Assembly: GCA_902826605.1 (NCBI GenBank)
Contig: CADEFM010000003.1
Span: 1 to 64,000 of the forward strand
Direction: 5' to 3'
Length of the DNA stretch: 64,000 nucleotides
Origin: an uncultured Acidobacteriota bacterium
GTDB lineage: Bacteria; Acidobacteriota; Terriglobia; Bryobacterales; Bryobacteraceae
Shown here in pieces: positions 9,197-17,879 of the stretch. The notes under the pieces are model-generated. The model made no database searches. It was not told the origin of the DNA and saw only the letters and a list, made by a program, of their open reading frames with translations. Position numbers and translations under genes: made by a program. Position 1 is the first letter of the stretch. Each line of letters starts with the position of its first letter.

Positions 9197-10432
9197 ATGG
9201 ATAGGAATTTCATCGGGGTTGTGATCGCGTTGTTGTGCGGAGCGGTCGTTGGCATCGAGCGCCAATGGTCTGGCCACGCCACCGGCGCTGGCTCTCACTT
9301 CGCGGGCATCCGGACGTTCACGTTATTAGGCGGACTGTCTGGTGCCGCCGGCCTTCTCTGGACGAGTGGATATGATCCGCTTGCCACGGTGCTCATCGCC
9401 GGAGCCGTAGCTCTGGTAGCGATCGGATATGCGGCAGTCGCACGGCGGGATTTAGAGGCAACTACGGAGGTGGCCGCACTGGTCGTCATTGCTGCCGGTA
9501 CGCTGGCGGGTCTCGGATTGTGGCGGGTTGCAAGTGGCATCGCAGTCATTACGGTGACATTGCTTGTGGAGAAATCGCGTCTCCACTCGATGGTGTCCGG
9601 TCTCTCGGATGCGGGGTTGCGAGCCGGAATAAGGTTCGCGCTCATGGCGATCGTGATCCTTCCGCTTCTTCCGGAAGGGCCCTATGGACCGCTTGGCGGC
9701 GTGCGGCCTCGCGAGCTCTGGATACTCGTGCTGTTCTTCTCTGGCCTCAGCTTTTTTGCGTATGTCATCCGCTCGATCGTAGGTACAGGCCACGGCTACG
9801 TGATTGCCGGCCTTATAGGCGGCCTCATTTCTTCGACGAACGTCACACTAAATTTCTCGAAGACCAGCGCAAAGGAACGCGATGCTGCGACGCCGCTTGC
9901 TTTGGGTGTGCTCGCCGCCTGCACCATGATGTACCTTCGGGTCGCCATCACTGCCTCTGTATTGAATCGCGAACTCGGTGTGGCGCTGATACCGTACATG
10001 CTTGCCCCTGGACTGCTGGGCGCGGCCCTATTCGTTTGGGGATTTCGGCGAGTCTCGAACAGCACATCCTCGAACGAGAGCGAGGAGAACCCGTTGCAAC
10101 TATCGTCTGCGATCCGCATGGCGGTGCTCTTTCAGGTTGTCCTGTACGGCGTCACGGTCGTACGCGACACCTGGGGGCAATCGGGGTTAATTGTCTCCGG
10201 CGCGGTTCTGGGCCTCACCGACGTCGATGCTCTCGTAATTTCCGCAGCAAAGACTGGGGCTGGGAATCTGAATGCCGCCGTTGTATCAACGGTCGCAGGG
10301 ACGATCTCTAACACCGTGCTTAAGATGGGCCTGGCCGCGGTGCTCGGGAAAGGACGTTATCGGGTGCTGGTCGTCGGCGGCCTCGCCTTGCTCATTATCG
10401 CTACCGGCGTCATGCTTGCGGTTTGGCGATGA
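9197..10432 (+). CDS. MgtC/SapB-DUF4010 family membrane protein
   Basis: A 411-residue polytopic inner-membrane protein. The N-terminal MgtC-like domain has the GAVVGIERQW signature. It is followed by a DUF4010 domain with roughly eight further helices and a conserved GLTDVDALVISAAK segment. Function in this class is uncertain; MgtC relatives affect magnesium and ATPase homeostasis. The ATG at 9197 is preferred over an in-frame start inside ftsH. It probably shares the ftsH transcript. It ends two bases from the convergent nhaR gene. Confidence 0.85.
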   Translation: MDRNFIGVVIALLCGAVVGIERQWSGHATGAGSHFAGIRTFTLLGGLSGAAGLLWTSGYDPLATVLIAGAVALVAIGYAAVARRDLEATTEVAALVVIAAGTLAGLGLWRVASGIAVITVTLLVEKSRLHSMVSGLSDAGLRAGIRFALMAIVILPLLPEGPYGPLGGVRPRELWILVLFFSGLSFFAYVIRSIVGTGHGYVIAGLIGGLISSTNVTLNFSKTSAKERDAATPLALGVLAACTMMYLRVAITASVLNRELGVALIPYMLAPGLLGAALFVWGFRRVSNSTSSNESEENPLQLSSAIRMAVLFQVVLYGVTVVRDTWGQSGLIVSGAVLGLTDVDALVISAAKTGAGNLNAAVVSTVAGTISNTVLKMGLAAVLGKGRYRVLVVGGLALLIIATGVMLAVWR

Positions 10433-10434
10433 TC

Positions 10435-11349
10435 TCATTCCGACGTTCCCGCAAAGAGCGTTTCCCGGGCCTCTTCCGTTAACGCAGCTACTGCCGCATG
10501 TTTGATCTTTCGCTCCGCGGAGATGGCGAAGAATTCGTGACGAATCGAATCGAAGGTCCCAACTGTCTCCACCTGATAGTGTTTTCGGACTTCCTTCGCG
10601 ATAGCCGCTGGCGCGGCAAACAGGCCGCTGCCACCTTGCCCAAATGCGGCCAAAAGAGAACTGTCCTGAAACTCGCCAATGACTTTGGGATGGATCTTCC
10701 GCTTTTCAAACCAGTGCTCCAGAATGCGCCGTAAGGCCGCATTCGCAGTCGGCAGAAGAAAAGGTGCGCCATCAAGACTATTCGGGAAACCTCGCCGGTA
10801 TTGTTTTGCCAGGTCACGTGTGGCAAAACACATCACCGCCGATGACCCGAGCGAATGGTTGTAGACGCGGACTCGGACATCCCCGATATTGACAGGAGCG
10901 TCTGTCAACACCAGATCCAGTTCGTGAGCTGAGAGTTGCAGCAGTAACTTATCGGGACTATCTTCGTAGCACACAAGCTGAACCGGTTCCTTCAGTTCCA
11001 GGGCTGGACGAAGGAAGCGATACGCGACCAGCTTCGGGATGATGTCCGATATGCCGACGGTCAGTGGGGCCGAATGCCCATCCACCCTGCCGTCAACTGC
11101 ATCCAATAAGCGCTTCCCCAAAGAAAAAATCTCATCCGCATAACTGTAGACCAGTTGCCCAAGCTTAGTGGGCATCAGGCGCCTACCAGTGCGGGTGAGT
11201 AGCTGGCCCCCTAGGGACTTCTCCAACTGGCGCAACTGTCCACTGATTGTCGGTTGCGCGAGATGCAATTCCTTGCAAGCCGCGCCGACGGAACCGGTTC
11301 TTACAACGGTCCAAAAATAAAAGAGGTGATGGTAGTTGAGCCAAGCCAC
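10435..11349 (-). CDS. nhaR: LysR-family regulator, NhaR type
   Basis: A 304-residue transcription factor. The winged HTH at the N-terminus carries the NhaR-style WLNYHHLFYFWTVV opening and LAQPTISGQLRQLEKSLG. A periplasmic-binding-like effector domain follows. NhaR activates sodium/proton antiporter genes in E. coli; no antiporter is adjacent here, so its target is unknown. A LysR-type ATC-N9-GAT box lies 14 bases upstream of its start. It is divergent from the dksA/traR-like gene. Confidence 0.88.
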   Translation of the reverse strand: MAWLNYHHLFYFWTVVRTGSVGAACKELHLAQPTISGQLRQLEKSLGGQLLTRTGRRLMPTKLGQLVYSYADEIFSLGKRLLDAVDGRVDGHSAPLTVGISDIIPKLVAYRFLRPALELKEPVQLVCYEDSPDKLLLQLSAHELDLVLTDAPVNIGDVRVRVYNHSLGSSAVMCFATRDLAKQYRRGFPNSLDGAPFLLPTANAALRRILEHWFEKRKIHPKVIGEFQDSSLLAAFGQGGSGLFAAPAAIAKEVRKHYQVETVGTFDSIRHEFFAISAERKIKHAAVAALTEEARETLFAGTSE

Positions 11350-11362
11350 CTCCCGATCATAT

Positions 11363-11377
11363 ATCGGTTTAAGCGAT
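11363..11377. promoter_or_regulatory. candidate LysR-type operator (ATC-N9-GAT)
   Basis: The sequence ATC-GGTTTAAGC-GAT fits the classical LysR/NodD box. It lies between the divergent nhaR and dksA-like genes and overlaps the right arm of a small inverted repeat (CCGAT/ATCGG, 11353-11367). It is suitably placed for NhaR autoregulation and possibly control of the divergent gene. Confidence 0.4.
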
Positions 11378-11448
11378 CAGCGAGATGAAACTATCTATAT
11401 ATCCTTTGATCAGGTATCGCGTCTAAGTAAATAGAAAGGAGCGAAACG

Positions 11449-11811
11449 ATGCTCACACTGAAACGATACCGTCCCCTTTTGGAAGCGCGAGCCGCGGAGC
11501 TAAGGGAGTCCTTGGCGCGCAGGCATGGGATCGAGATAGAACCGTCGGCTGAAGAGATGGAAAGAACCATGCAGGCTGCGGAGCGCGATCTGGTCAGCGC
11601 GACCCTGGACGAAGGGCATCGGAAGCTCCGGGAGGTGGAGGCCGCCTTGGTGCGCCTCGACAAAGGCAAGTTCGGTGAATGCCTTCGATGTGGCGACCAG
11701 ATACCGGAGCGGCGCCTCGACGCGCTCCCGTGGGCCGCCTTCTGCATCGGCTGCCAGGAAGAAGCAGATCGGCTGCACCGCCTTGTGCGGCGGGTGCCAG
11801 CCGCGGCGTAA
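11449..11811 (+). CDS. DksA/TraR-type zinc-finger protein
   Basis: A 120-residue protein with an N-terminal coiled coil and a C-terminal four-cysteine zinc finger (CLRCGD...FCIGC), the DksA/TraR architecture that reaches into the RNA polymerase secondary channel. The acidic coiled-coil tip of true DksA is not obvious, so regulatory potency is uncertain. AAAGGAG precedes the ATG. The gene is followed by a strong hairpin terminator. Confidence 0.85.
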   Translation: MLTLKRYRPLLEARAAELRESLARRHGIEIEPSAEEMERTMQAAERDLVSATLDEGHRKLREVEAALVRLDKGKFGECLRCGDQIPERRLDALPWAAFCIGCQEEADRLHRLVRRVPAAA

Positions 11812-11840
11812 GGTCGGAAAGCCAAGACCTTCGCCTGTGG

Positions 11841-11880
11841 AGGGGTTGGGCCGAGGTGGGCCCAACCCCTTGGGTTTTGT
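11841..11880 (+). terminator. intrinsic terminator after the dksA-like gene
   Basis: A perfect 12-bp stem (AGGGGTTGGGCC / GGCCCAACCCCT) with a 6-base loop is followed by TGGGTTTTGT. It isolates the dksA-like gene from the downstream ATPase operon. Confidence 0.8.
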
Positions 11881-11940
11881 GTATCCTGAGCGCTCCAGTT
11901 CACAATAGGAAGGACGGATTTGTGAAGGGGGCGAATCGGG

Positions 11941-13314
11941 ATGCTCACGCAGTTTGCAGTCAAAAACTTCAAAGCATGGCGCGATACCGGGCAGATCCGC
12001 TTGGCGCCTCTCACTGTATTCTTCGGAGCCAACAGCGCGGGGAAGACGAGCCTCCTGCAGTTTCTCCTGATGCTTCGGCAATCTTCGGAATCCCGCGATC
12101 GCCGTCAAGTCTTTCATCCAGGAGATGAAACTACCGATGTGGATCTCGGCACGTATCGCGACTTGGTATATAGGCATGACGCGAAACGTCACGTTGATTT
12201 CTCCTTGACCTGGACACTACCAACGCCCATGGAGGTGACCGATGCGCTGGCAAACCGCACCTACACAGGCTCCCAACTCGCATTTGAAGCGGACGTCACG
12301 TTCAGAAAAGGCGACTTCAGGCCCGTGATCCAACGGTTGCACTACGTGTTGGGAGATCCGGCTCAAGACGGACTCGGCGTGGGGATGAAGCGTGTTGCGG
12401 AGGGCAAGCATTCGGTGACTTCCCATCCGTATCAGCTTGTCCGTAATCAAGGCAGGGTTTGGCCTCTGCTCGAGCCGTATCGATTCTACGGATTTCCCGA
12501 CGAAGTTCTCGCCTATTTTCAGAATGCTGGTTTCACCAGCGAACTGGTCCTTGCCCTGGAGCAACAACTTCGTCGGCTTCAATACCTCGGTCCACTGCGC
12601 CAGCGCCCGCGCCGCACGTATTCCTGGTCTGGTGTCGCGCCGGAAAGCGTAGGCTTCGATGGTCGCTACGCAATCCCGGCGATACTGTCTTCGCAACACC
12701 GCACCGTCAATCGCGGCCGAAACAAGCGAGGCGAGAACTTTCTGAATTTGATTGCCCGGTGGCTCAAGGAACTGGGCCTTCTGGAAGACTTCGATCCCAG
12801 ATCCGTGGCACGAACTTCCAAGCAGTACGAGATTGTTGTGGAATCGCGCGGCGGCGTGCAAACGAACCTTCCCGATGTGGGCTTCGGCGTCTCCCAGGTA
12901 TTGCCGGTCATTGTCGAGTGTTTCTACGCGGCTCCTCACTCGACGATCGTGATCGAGCAGCCCGAACTGCACTTGCACCCCCGTGTGCAGGCGTCTCTCG
13001 CGGACCTTTTTATCGAAGCCATCCAAGCGCGGGAAGGCGGCAAGGACCGCCAAGTCCAACTGCTGGTGGAAAGTCACTCCGAGCACTTCATTTACAGATT
13101 GCAGCGACTCATTGCCGAAGGAAGTATCAGCCCGGATGATGTCGCGCTCTATTTTTGCCGTGCGGGGTCGGACGGTTCCATCATAGAACCGCTGGAGTTG
13201 AATGAATACGGCGATATCATCAACTGGCCGGGCGATTTCTTTGGAGATGAAATGGAGGACGTTCGCAAGCGTCTTGCAGCAGCCGCGAAACGCGCTGCGT
13301 CAAAGACGAGCTAA
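11941..13314 (+). CDS. SMC/OLD-like AAA ATPase (DUF3696-type), first gene of ATPase-PIN-RNA ligase operon
   Basis: A 457-residue ABC-class ATPase. The N-terminus has F-x-V-x-N-F-K-AW and Walker A GANSAGKT (29-36); a signature-like FGVSQVLP and Walker B VIEQPELHLHP follow in the last third, then SHSEHF. A poorly conserved insert separates the lobes. Such ATPases are common sensors or motors in anti-phage modules, paired with a nuclease. The PIN gene starts 2 bases after the stop, so the two are translationally coupled. A purine-rich GAAGGGGGCGAA precedes the start. Confidence 0.8.
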   Translation: MLTQFAVKNFKAWRDTGQIRLAPLTVFFGANSAGKTSLLQFLLMLRQSSESRDRRQVFHPGDETTDVDLGTYRDLVYRHDAKRHVDFSLTWTLPTPMEVTDALANRTYTGSQLAFEADVTFRKGDFRPVIQRLHYVLGDPAQDGLGVGMKRVAEGKHSVTSHPYQLVRNQGRVWPLLEPYRFYGFPDEVLAYFQNAGFTSELVLALEQQLRRLQYLGPLRQRPRRTYSWSGVAPESVGFDGRYAIPAILSSQHRTVNRGRNKRGENFLNLIARWLKELGLLEDFDPRSVARTSKQYEIVVESRGGVQTNLPDVGFGVSQVLPVIVECFYAAPHSTIVIEQPELHLHPRVQASLADLFIEAIQAREGGKDRQVQLLVESHSEHFIYRLQRLIAEGSISPDDVALYFCRAGSDGSIIEPLELNEYGDIINWPGDFFGDEMEDVRKRLAAAAKRAASKTS

Positions 13315-13316
13315 CC

Positions 13317-13871
13317 ATGGCACCCAGAAAGCGCCCTGCGCGGCAGTCTCGTACACCCATCGTCGTCGACACGAATGTTCTGATCGCCGCAAACGCCCTT
13401 GATCCAGAATGGAAGCCTATCGCCTCGCTGTGCGCGAACCGGCTTCAATCCGTCATGGACAGCAATGTTGTGTGCAGCGACACACTTGGATTGATTCTGG
13501 CGGAGTACGCCAACAATCTTCCATCCCGCTCGCGTAGTGGGTTTGGGGATATGTTCTTCCTCTGGTTGGCGAGAAACCGTTTCAATGCTCTCTATAGTCA
13601 TGCGGTGAAAATCACGCCTGCCGATGTGTCGGGGTTTCACGAATTTCCTGAGGTCTCCGAAGAACTGGCGGCGAGCATCGACCCGTCCGATCGGAAGTTT
13701 GTCGCAGTTGCCAATGCTCACCCGCAGAAGCCTCCTATTCTGGAAGCTACTGATAGCAAGTGGATCGGATGGAAAGGCGGGTTGGCGGAAGTGGGCATCA
13801 CCATCGACTTCGTGGATGAGGAGTTTCTGCGTCCGATTTACGAACGCAAGATCGGGCAATTGGGCAAATGA
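13317..13871 (+). CDS. PIN-domain ribonuclease
   Basis: A 184-residue PIN-like nuclease. The first acidic motif is VVDTNVLI (D18), a conserved Glu sits in LAEYANNL (E63), and C-terminal acids occur in DPSDRKFVAVA and ATDSKW. PIN domains are Mg-dependent RNases, often acting on tRNA or mRNA. No VapB-like antitoxin is adjacent. Instead it lies between an ATPase and an RNA ligase and overlaps the ligase by 4 bases (ATGA), implying a joint function in RNA cleavage and repair. The RNA target is unknown. Confidence 0.8.
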   Translation: MAPRKRPARQSRTPIVVDTNVLIAANALDPEWKPIASLCANRLQSVMDSNVVCSDTLGLILAEYANNLPSRSRSGFGDMFFLWLARNRFNALYSHAVKITPADVSGFHEFPEVSEELAASIDPSDRKFVAVANAHPQKPPILEATDSKWIGWKGGLAEVGITIDFVDEEFLRPIYERKIGQLGK

Positions 13872-14554
13872 CCTTCAAGTTCCCTCACACTCCGCATCTG
13901 GCATGGCTGGGTCCTGGCGCTCCTCGGAATGACAAGGTGCTAACGCCCCAACAGGTGGGGGAGTTTCTCGATGCACCCATCGTTGTGGAGGAAAAGGTAG
14001 ATGGTGCGAACATCGGCATCTATTTCGATGGAGACGGCACGATTCAGATTAAAAATCGTGGGACAATTCTGGAGCCTGGATGCCACCCTCAGTTTCAGGC
14101 ACTATGGCCATGGCTCGCTCAGCACCACGGGAGCCTCCAAGAGGCGCTGAAGCACAATTTGGTGCTTTTCGGAGAATGGTGCTATGCAGTTCATAGCGTG
14201 CGGTATCGCTACTTGCCGGACTTCTTCATCGGTTTCGATATATACGACCGGCACCAAAGAAAGTTTTGGAGCGTGGCGCGCCGCAATGAATGGGCGCGCC
14301 CGCTCGATATCTTCACGGCGCCCGCGATTGGCAGTGGGAAATATACACTGGGCGACCTTGAGAGTCTGTTGCTTCCGCTGCATTCAAATTTCGGAGATCA
14401 ACTGGCGGAAGGTCTCTACCTTAGACGGGACCAGGGGGACTGGCTTCAGAACCGTGCAAAACTGGTGCGGTCTGAGTTCGTGCAGTCCATAGGGCAGCAT
14501 TGGAGCGCTCGTAGAATAGAGCAGAATCTGCTCAAGAAATCCCGGGGTCACTAG
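13868..14554 (+). CDS. RNA ligase family nucleotidyltransferase
   Basis: A 228-residue ATP-dependent RNA ligase-like protein. Covalent nucleotidyltransferase motifs occur in order: motif I KVDGAN (K43 is the predicted AMP acceptor), NRG (motif Ia), FGEWCYAVHSVRY (motif III), EGLYLR (motif IV) and RAKLVR (motif V). It has no polynucleotide kinase domain. It is coupled by overlapping ATGA to the PIN nuclease, so it may reseal RNA cut by that enzyme or by an invader. DNA ligase is unlikely given the small size and the lack of an OB domain. Confidence 0.8.
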   Translation: MTFKFPHTPHLAWLGPGAPRNDKVLTPQQVGEFLDAPIVVEEKVDGANIGIYFDGDGTIQIKNRGTILEPGCHPQFQALWPWLAQHHGSLQEALKHNLVLFGEWCYAVHSVRYRYLPDFFIGFDIYDRHQRKFWSVARRNEWARPLDIFTAPAIGSGKYTLGDLESLLLPLHSNFGDQLAEGLYLRRDQGDWLQNRAKLVRSEFVQSIGQHWSARRIEQNLLKKSRGH

Positions 14555-14641
14555 ACAGCTAGGTTTGGTGCCAATTGGGCGGTGAATTGCAGAAACACAG
14601 AGGGCGGACGCATAGCGCCCAGGGAAGGCAGACAGGAAACG

Positions 14642-14836
14642 ATGTCAACTGAACTCGACAAAGTCGACTTGGCCTCGTCCGACTCATTCCCGGCGTCCGA
14701 TCCGCCAGCTTGGACCCTAGGCATGCAGCAATCGATCAGCAGACCTCCCCGAATCGCTGGGCCCGAGACCGTGAGTGCTGTTCCACCATCACAGCCCGAT
14801 GACTCGAAAGGAACCGAAGCTGAGGACGAAGATTAA
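14642..14836 (+). CDS. small acidic protein with SFPASDPPAW motif
   Basis: A 64-residue acidic, probably disordered protein containing SDSFPASDPPAW, a short motif I recognise from small uncharacterised proteins in many bacteria. GACAGGAAAC precedes the ATG at 14642. It is convergent with the Usp gene 11 bases away. Function unknown. Confidence 0.6.
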   Translation: MSTELDKVDLASSDSFPASDPPAWTLGMQQSISRPPRIAGPETVSAVPPSQPDDSKGTEAEDED

Positions 14837-14847
14837 CAAGTGGGCGC

Positions 14848-15714
14848 CTAAACGCTGACCACAGGGCAAGGGGCGCTGCGAATCAGCGAGTAAGCATTCG
14901 TTCGGAGGCGGCCGAAACCTTCCGCGATTACTCCTCGTGCGATTACCATTTGATCCGCCTTCTCGGCTCGTGCAACCTCGCCGACAGCTTTCGCTGGCTC
15001 TCCTGAGGTCACGATCGTGCGGGCGGCGATGCCTAAGGTGTCTAAGAGTTGCTGCAGTTTTCCTCGTCCCGCTTCCTCCAGCCGGTTTAATGAGGGAAGA
15101 TCGAAGTACTCATACGCGCGTACTTCAGGGACGGCGTGCACCGCAACCAGTTCCGCGGCGTGCTCCTGAGCAAAAGCGGCAGCCCATCTGAGCGCCTTCT
15201 CACTTTGCGGCCCCAGGTCAACGGCGCAAAGAATTGTTTTGAATCGAATCGCGTCGAGCGGCGGAGCGTTTTCTAAGTGAACTCCCGTCCACACCGGACA
15301 TTCCGCGTCGTGCAAGACCTTGGCCGTCACCGAACCGAGGATATAACTCCGAAAGGCACTGAGACCGTGACTGGGCATCATGATCAGATCCGTTCCGGAC
15401 TTTTTCGCAGTCGCAACGATCTCGTGGGCGGGGTCGCCATGGATCAACGTGCGGTTCACGTTCAGGTGCTTAAAGTCATATGGCCGGTAAGCCATCAAGC
15501 TTTGCCGCGCCCAATTCGACCCTTCCTGCGAGAGATCCATTGCCTCCGCCTTGCCCAGGCCGGCGACAGCCGAAAAGGATGCAGCGACATCCACCACGTG
15601 CAACAGAGTGAGCTCGGATTGAAACCGCCCCGCGAACGCGGCAACGTATGCCCCAGTGCCTGCGCTAGCCTCCGAGAAATCAACGGGGAACAGAATCTTT
15701 CGAAGTTCAAACAT
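14848..15714 (-). CDS. tandem-domain universal stress protein
   Basis: A 288-residue protein with two Usp folds. The first keeps an ATP-binding-like SHGLSAFRSYILGSV segment. In the second the glycine-rich loop is degenerate (ARGVIAEGFGRLRTNAYS), so only the first half is likely to bind nucleotide. It is distinct from the Usp protein at 1073, which retains both sites. It starts with MFELRKILFPVDFS, and the region upstream of its start is A/T-richer and may hold its promoter. Confidence 0.88.
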   Translation of the reverse strand: MFELRKILFPVDFSEASAGTGAYVAAFAGRFQSELTLLHVVDVAASFSAVAGLGKAEAMDLSQEGSNWARQSLMAYRPYDFKHLNVNRTLIHGDPAHEIVATAKKSGTDLIMMPSHGLSAFRSYILGSVTAKVLHDAECPVWTGVHLENAPPLDAIRFKTILCAVDLGPQSEKALRWAAAFAQEHAAELVAVHAVPEVRAYEYFDLPSLNRLEEAGRGKLQQLLDTLGIAARTIVTSGEPAKAVGEVARAEKADQMVIARGVIAEGFGRLRTNAYSLIRSAPCPVVSV

Positions 15715-16062
15715 AGTGGAGCCTCCAAGTCATTGTAATGACCTACGCCTCAGAATGATAGGCAGCATTGGTCACGCTAGCGAATTGATGAATCCGTACT
15801 CGGGCGACGGCAGTTCAGTTCCGCAGACCGGACCAAACTCGACACGCTTGAGCACGAGTGGACCGAACTGCGTTGCTTGGCTACTACGCCAGCGATATCA
15901 TCAAATGGCCGGTCCCCAGAGGAATCCGCCACCTTCAAATATTGGGGGCGTTTGCCAACCGGAAGCCACTGAGTTGCCGGTTGCATCTTGAGAGCCTCTG
16001 TTCGGCTTTCAGCCGGAGAGTGAACCGAGTCCCCTTAGAGGGGCCTTGTGCTTTGAGGTGCG
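15715..16062. other. intergenic region between divergent usp and HAD-ATPase genes
   Basis: About 350 bases without a convincing gene. Short open frames here lack ribosome binding sites and recognisable features. It presumably carries the two divergent promoters; no clear operator or hairpin was identified. Confidence 0.5.
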
Positions 16063-17769
16063 ATGCGATACTTGGCTCTCGCCGCTGACTATGACGGCAC
16101 GATCGCTGCCGATGGAAAGACGTCGAAGGCGACTGCCTCGGCAATCAACCGGCTACGCACATCTGGCCGCCGAGCAATTCTTGTGACTGGTAGGCGGCTG
16201 GAAGACCTCCTAGCCGTCTGTCCGCACCTCGATCTGTTCGACTATGTTGTGGCTGAGAACGGCGCCCTCGTGTACTCGCCTGCCACGCGAGAAGAAACGC
16301 TGTTGGGGAAAAGGCCGCCGGCCAGTTTCATCGAACGACTTCGGAGCCTCGGCGTCTATCCACTCGAAGTAGGGCGGGTGATCGTCGCAACCTGGTTGCC
16401 TCACCACACCGCCGTGCTTCAAGCGATCCAAGAGACAGGATTGGAACTGCTTATAGTGTTCAACAAGAATGCTGTAATGATCCTTCCGACTGGAGTGAAC
16501 AAAGCTACCGGCCTGGACTATGCCCTACGAAAGCTGGGTCTTTCCTTCCACGAAGCTGTCGGCATCGGCGACGCCGAGAATGACCACTCATTTCTTGCCC
16601 GGTGCGAGTGCTCTGTTGCTGTTTCAAACGCCGTCCCCTCGATCCGCGAAACCACCGCCTGCGTGACAAGGGGAGCAAATGGAGCGGGGGTGACGGAACT
16701 GATTGATGAAATCGTCGCCAACGATCTCTTCCGGTTGCAAGACTGTCTCCCTCAGCATCTTATCGCCATAGGGATGGGTGAAGATGGAACACCCGTGACC
16801 GTCCCTCCTTACGGTGTCAATATTCTGATCATTGGGCCGTCCGGAAGCGGAAAGTCCACTATCACAGCGGGGATAGCAGAGCGGCTGATGGAACAGGCCT
16901 ACCAAGTCTGCATCGTCGATCCTGAAGGAGACTACGGCTCCCCACAGGGGGTAATCACGTTAGGCGACCGGCAGCATGCAGTCGGCGTTGGCGAGGTGCT
17001 TGGGATTTTAGAGGATCCGAAGATCAATCTAAACGTGAATTTGTTGGGCATTCCGCTTTCAGATAGACCCGAATTCTTGGGTCAGCTATTTCCAAGTCTT
17101 CGCACCTTGAGAATCCGCACGGGCCGTCCACATTGGCTGATTCTGGATGAAGCTCACCACATGTTGCCACGCGAATGGGGACATCTTTCGGACGTGCTGC
17201 CGCAATCCTTCGGTGAAACGGTGTTTGTGACCGTGCATGCAAACCACCTTCCCTCCGCGGTCCTTTCTCGGATCGATGTTGTGATGGCCGTAGGTCCGTC
17301 GCCCGAGAAGACGTTGGAGGAATTCAGTAGTGCTAGCGGACATGCTCTGAGTTGGCCCGCCGGCTTATTGCATTCGGACGGCAAAGCCATTGTATGGTTC
17401 GTCCGCGAAAACAAAGCTCCCTTCGCCGCGGCTATCATGCATGCGCGCGGAGATCGCATTCGTCACCGGCGGAAATATGCCGAAGGCGATATGCGTCACC
17501 GGAGTTTTTACTTTCGCGGCCCGGGAGACAGGCACAATATTAAGGCTCATAATCTCGCGATTTTTTCGCAGATCGCTGAGGGCATCCACGAGGACACATG
17601 GATGTATCACTTGCATCGTGGGGATTACTCCAAATGGTTTCGTGACAGCGTCAAGGACGCCTATCTCGCGGACCAGATGGAACGCATAGAGCGAAGGGAT
17701 CTTGCCCCCGCAGAAACCAGGAGACTGGTGAGGGATCTAATCGAGTCGCGATACACGCTGCCAGAATAG
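16063..17769 (+). CDS. HAD phosphatase fused to a HerA/DUF87-like ATPase
   Basis: A 568-residue fusion. Residues 1-220 form a Cof-type HAD-IIB phosphatase: DYDGT (9-13), VTGR, and the GIGDAENDHSFL acidic motif. Residues 230-470 form a P-loop ATPase with GPSGSGKS (258-265), DPEGDY, and LILDEAHHM (361-367), similar to HerA-like/DUF87 ATP-binding modules. The last 100 residues form a separate domain (HNLAIFSQIAEGIHEDTW...GDYSKWFRDS). The substrate is unknown. It is monocistronic as far as visible. Confidence 0.75.
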   Translation: MRYLALAADYDGTIAADGKTSKATASAINRLRTSGRRAILVTGRRLEDLLAVCPHLDLFDYVVAENGALVYSPATREETLLGKRPPASFIERLRSLGVYPLEVGRVIVATWLPHHTAVLQAIQETGLELLIVFNKNAVMILPTGVNKATGLDYALRKLGLSFHEAVGIGDAENDHSFLARCECSVAVSNAVPSIRETTACVTRGANGAGVTELIDEIVANDLFRLQDCLPQHLIAIGMGEDGTPVTVPPYGVNILIIGPSGSGKSTITAGIAERLMEQAYQVCIVDPEGDYGSPQGVITLGDRQHAVGVGEVLGILEDPKINLNVNLLGIPLSDRPEFLGQLFPSLRTLRIRTGRPHWLILDEAHHMLPREWGHLSDVLPQSFGETVFVTVHANHLPSAVLSRIDVVMAVGPSPEKTLEEFSSASGHALSWPAGLLHSDGKAIVWFVRENKAPFAAAIMHARGDRIRHRRKYAEGDMRHRSFYFRGPGDRHNIKAHNLAIFSQIAEGIHEDTWMYHLHRGDYSKWFRDSVKDAYLADQMERIERRDLAPAETRRLVRDLIESRYTLPE

Positions 17770-17879
17770 AGCTTTGGGAAAGCCACTCACGAATCGTGAA
17801 CCTTGTCGGTCTTCTGGCAACCAGGAGAAGCGCCATGGCTCCATGGTTCGTATCATGAAGACAGGCGAAAGGACAAAAG

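Noticed and set aside
12217..13086. 289-codon antisense frame over the ATPase gene
   Set aside because: Shadow of a gene with Walker motifs; composition is typical of antisense translation.
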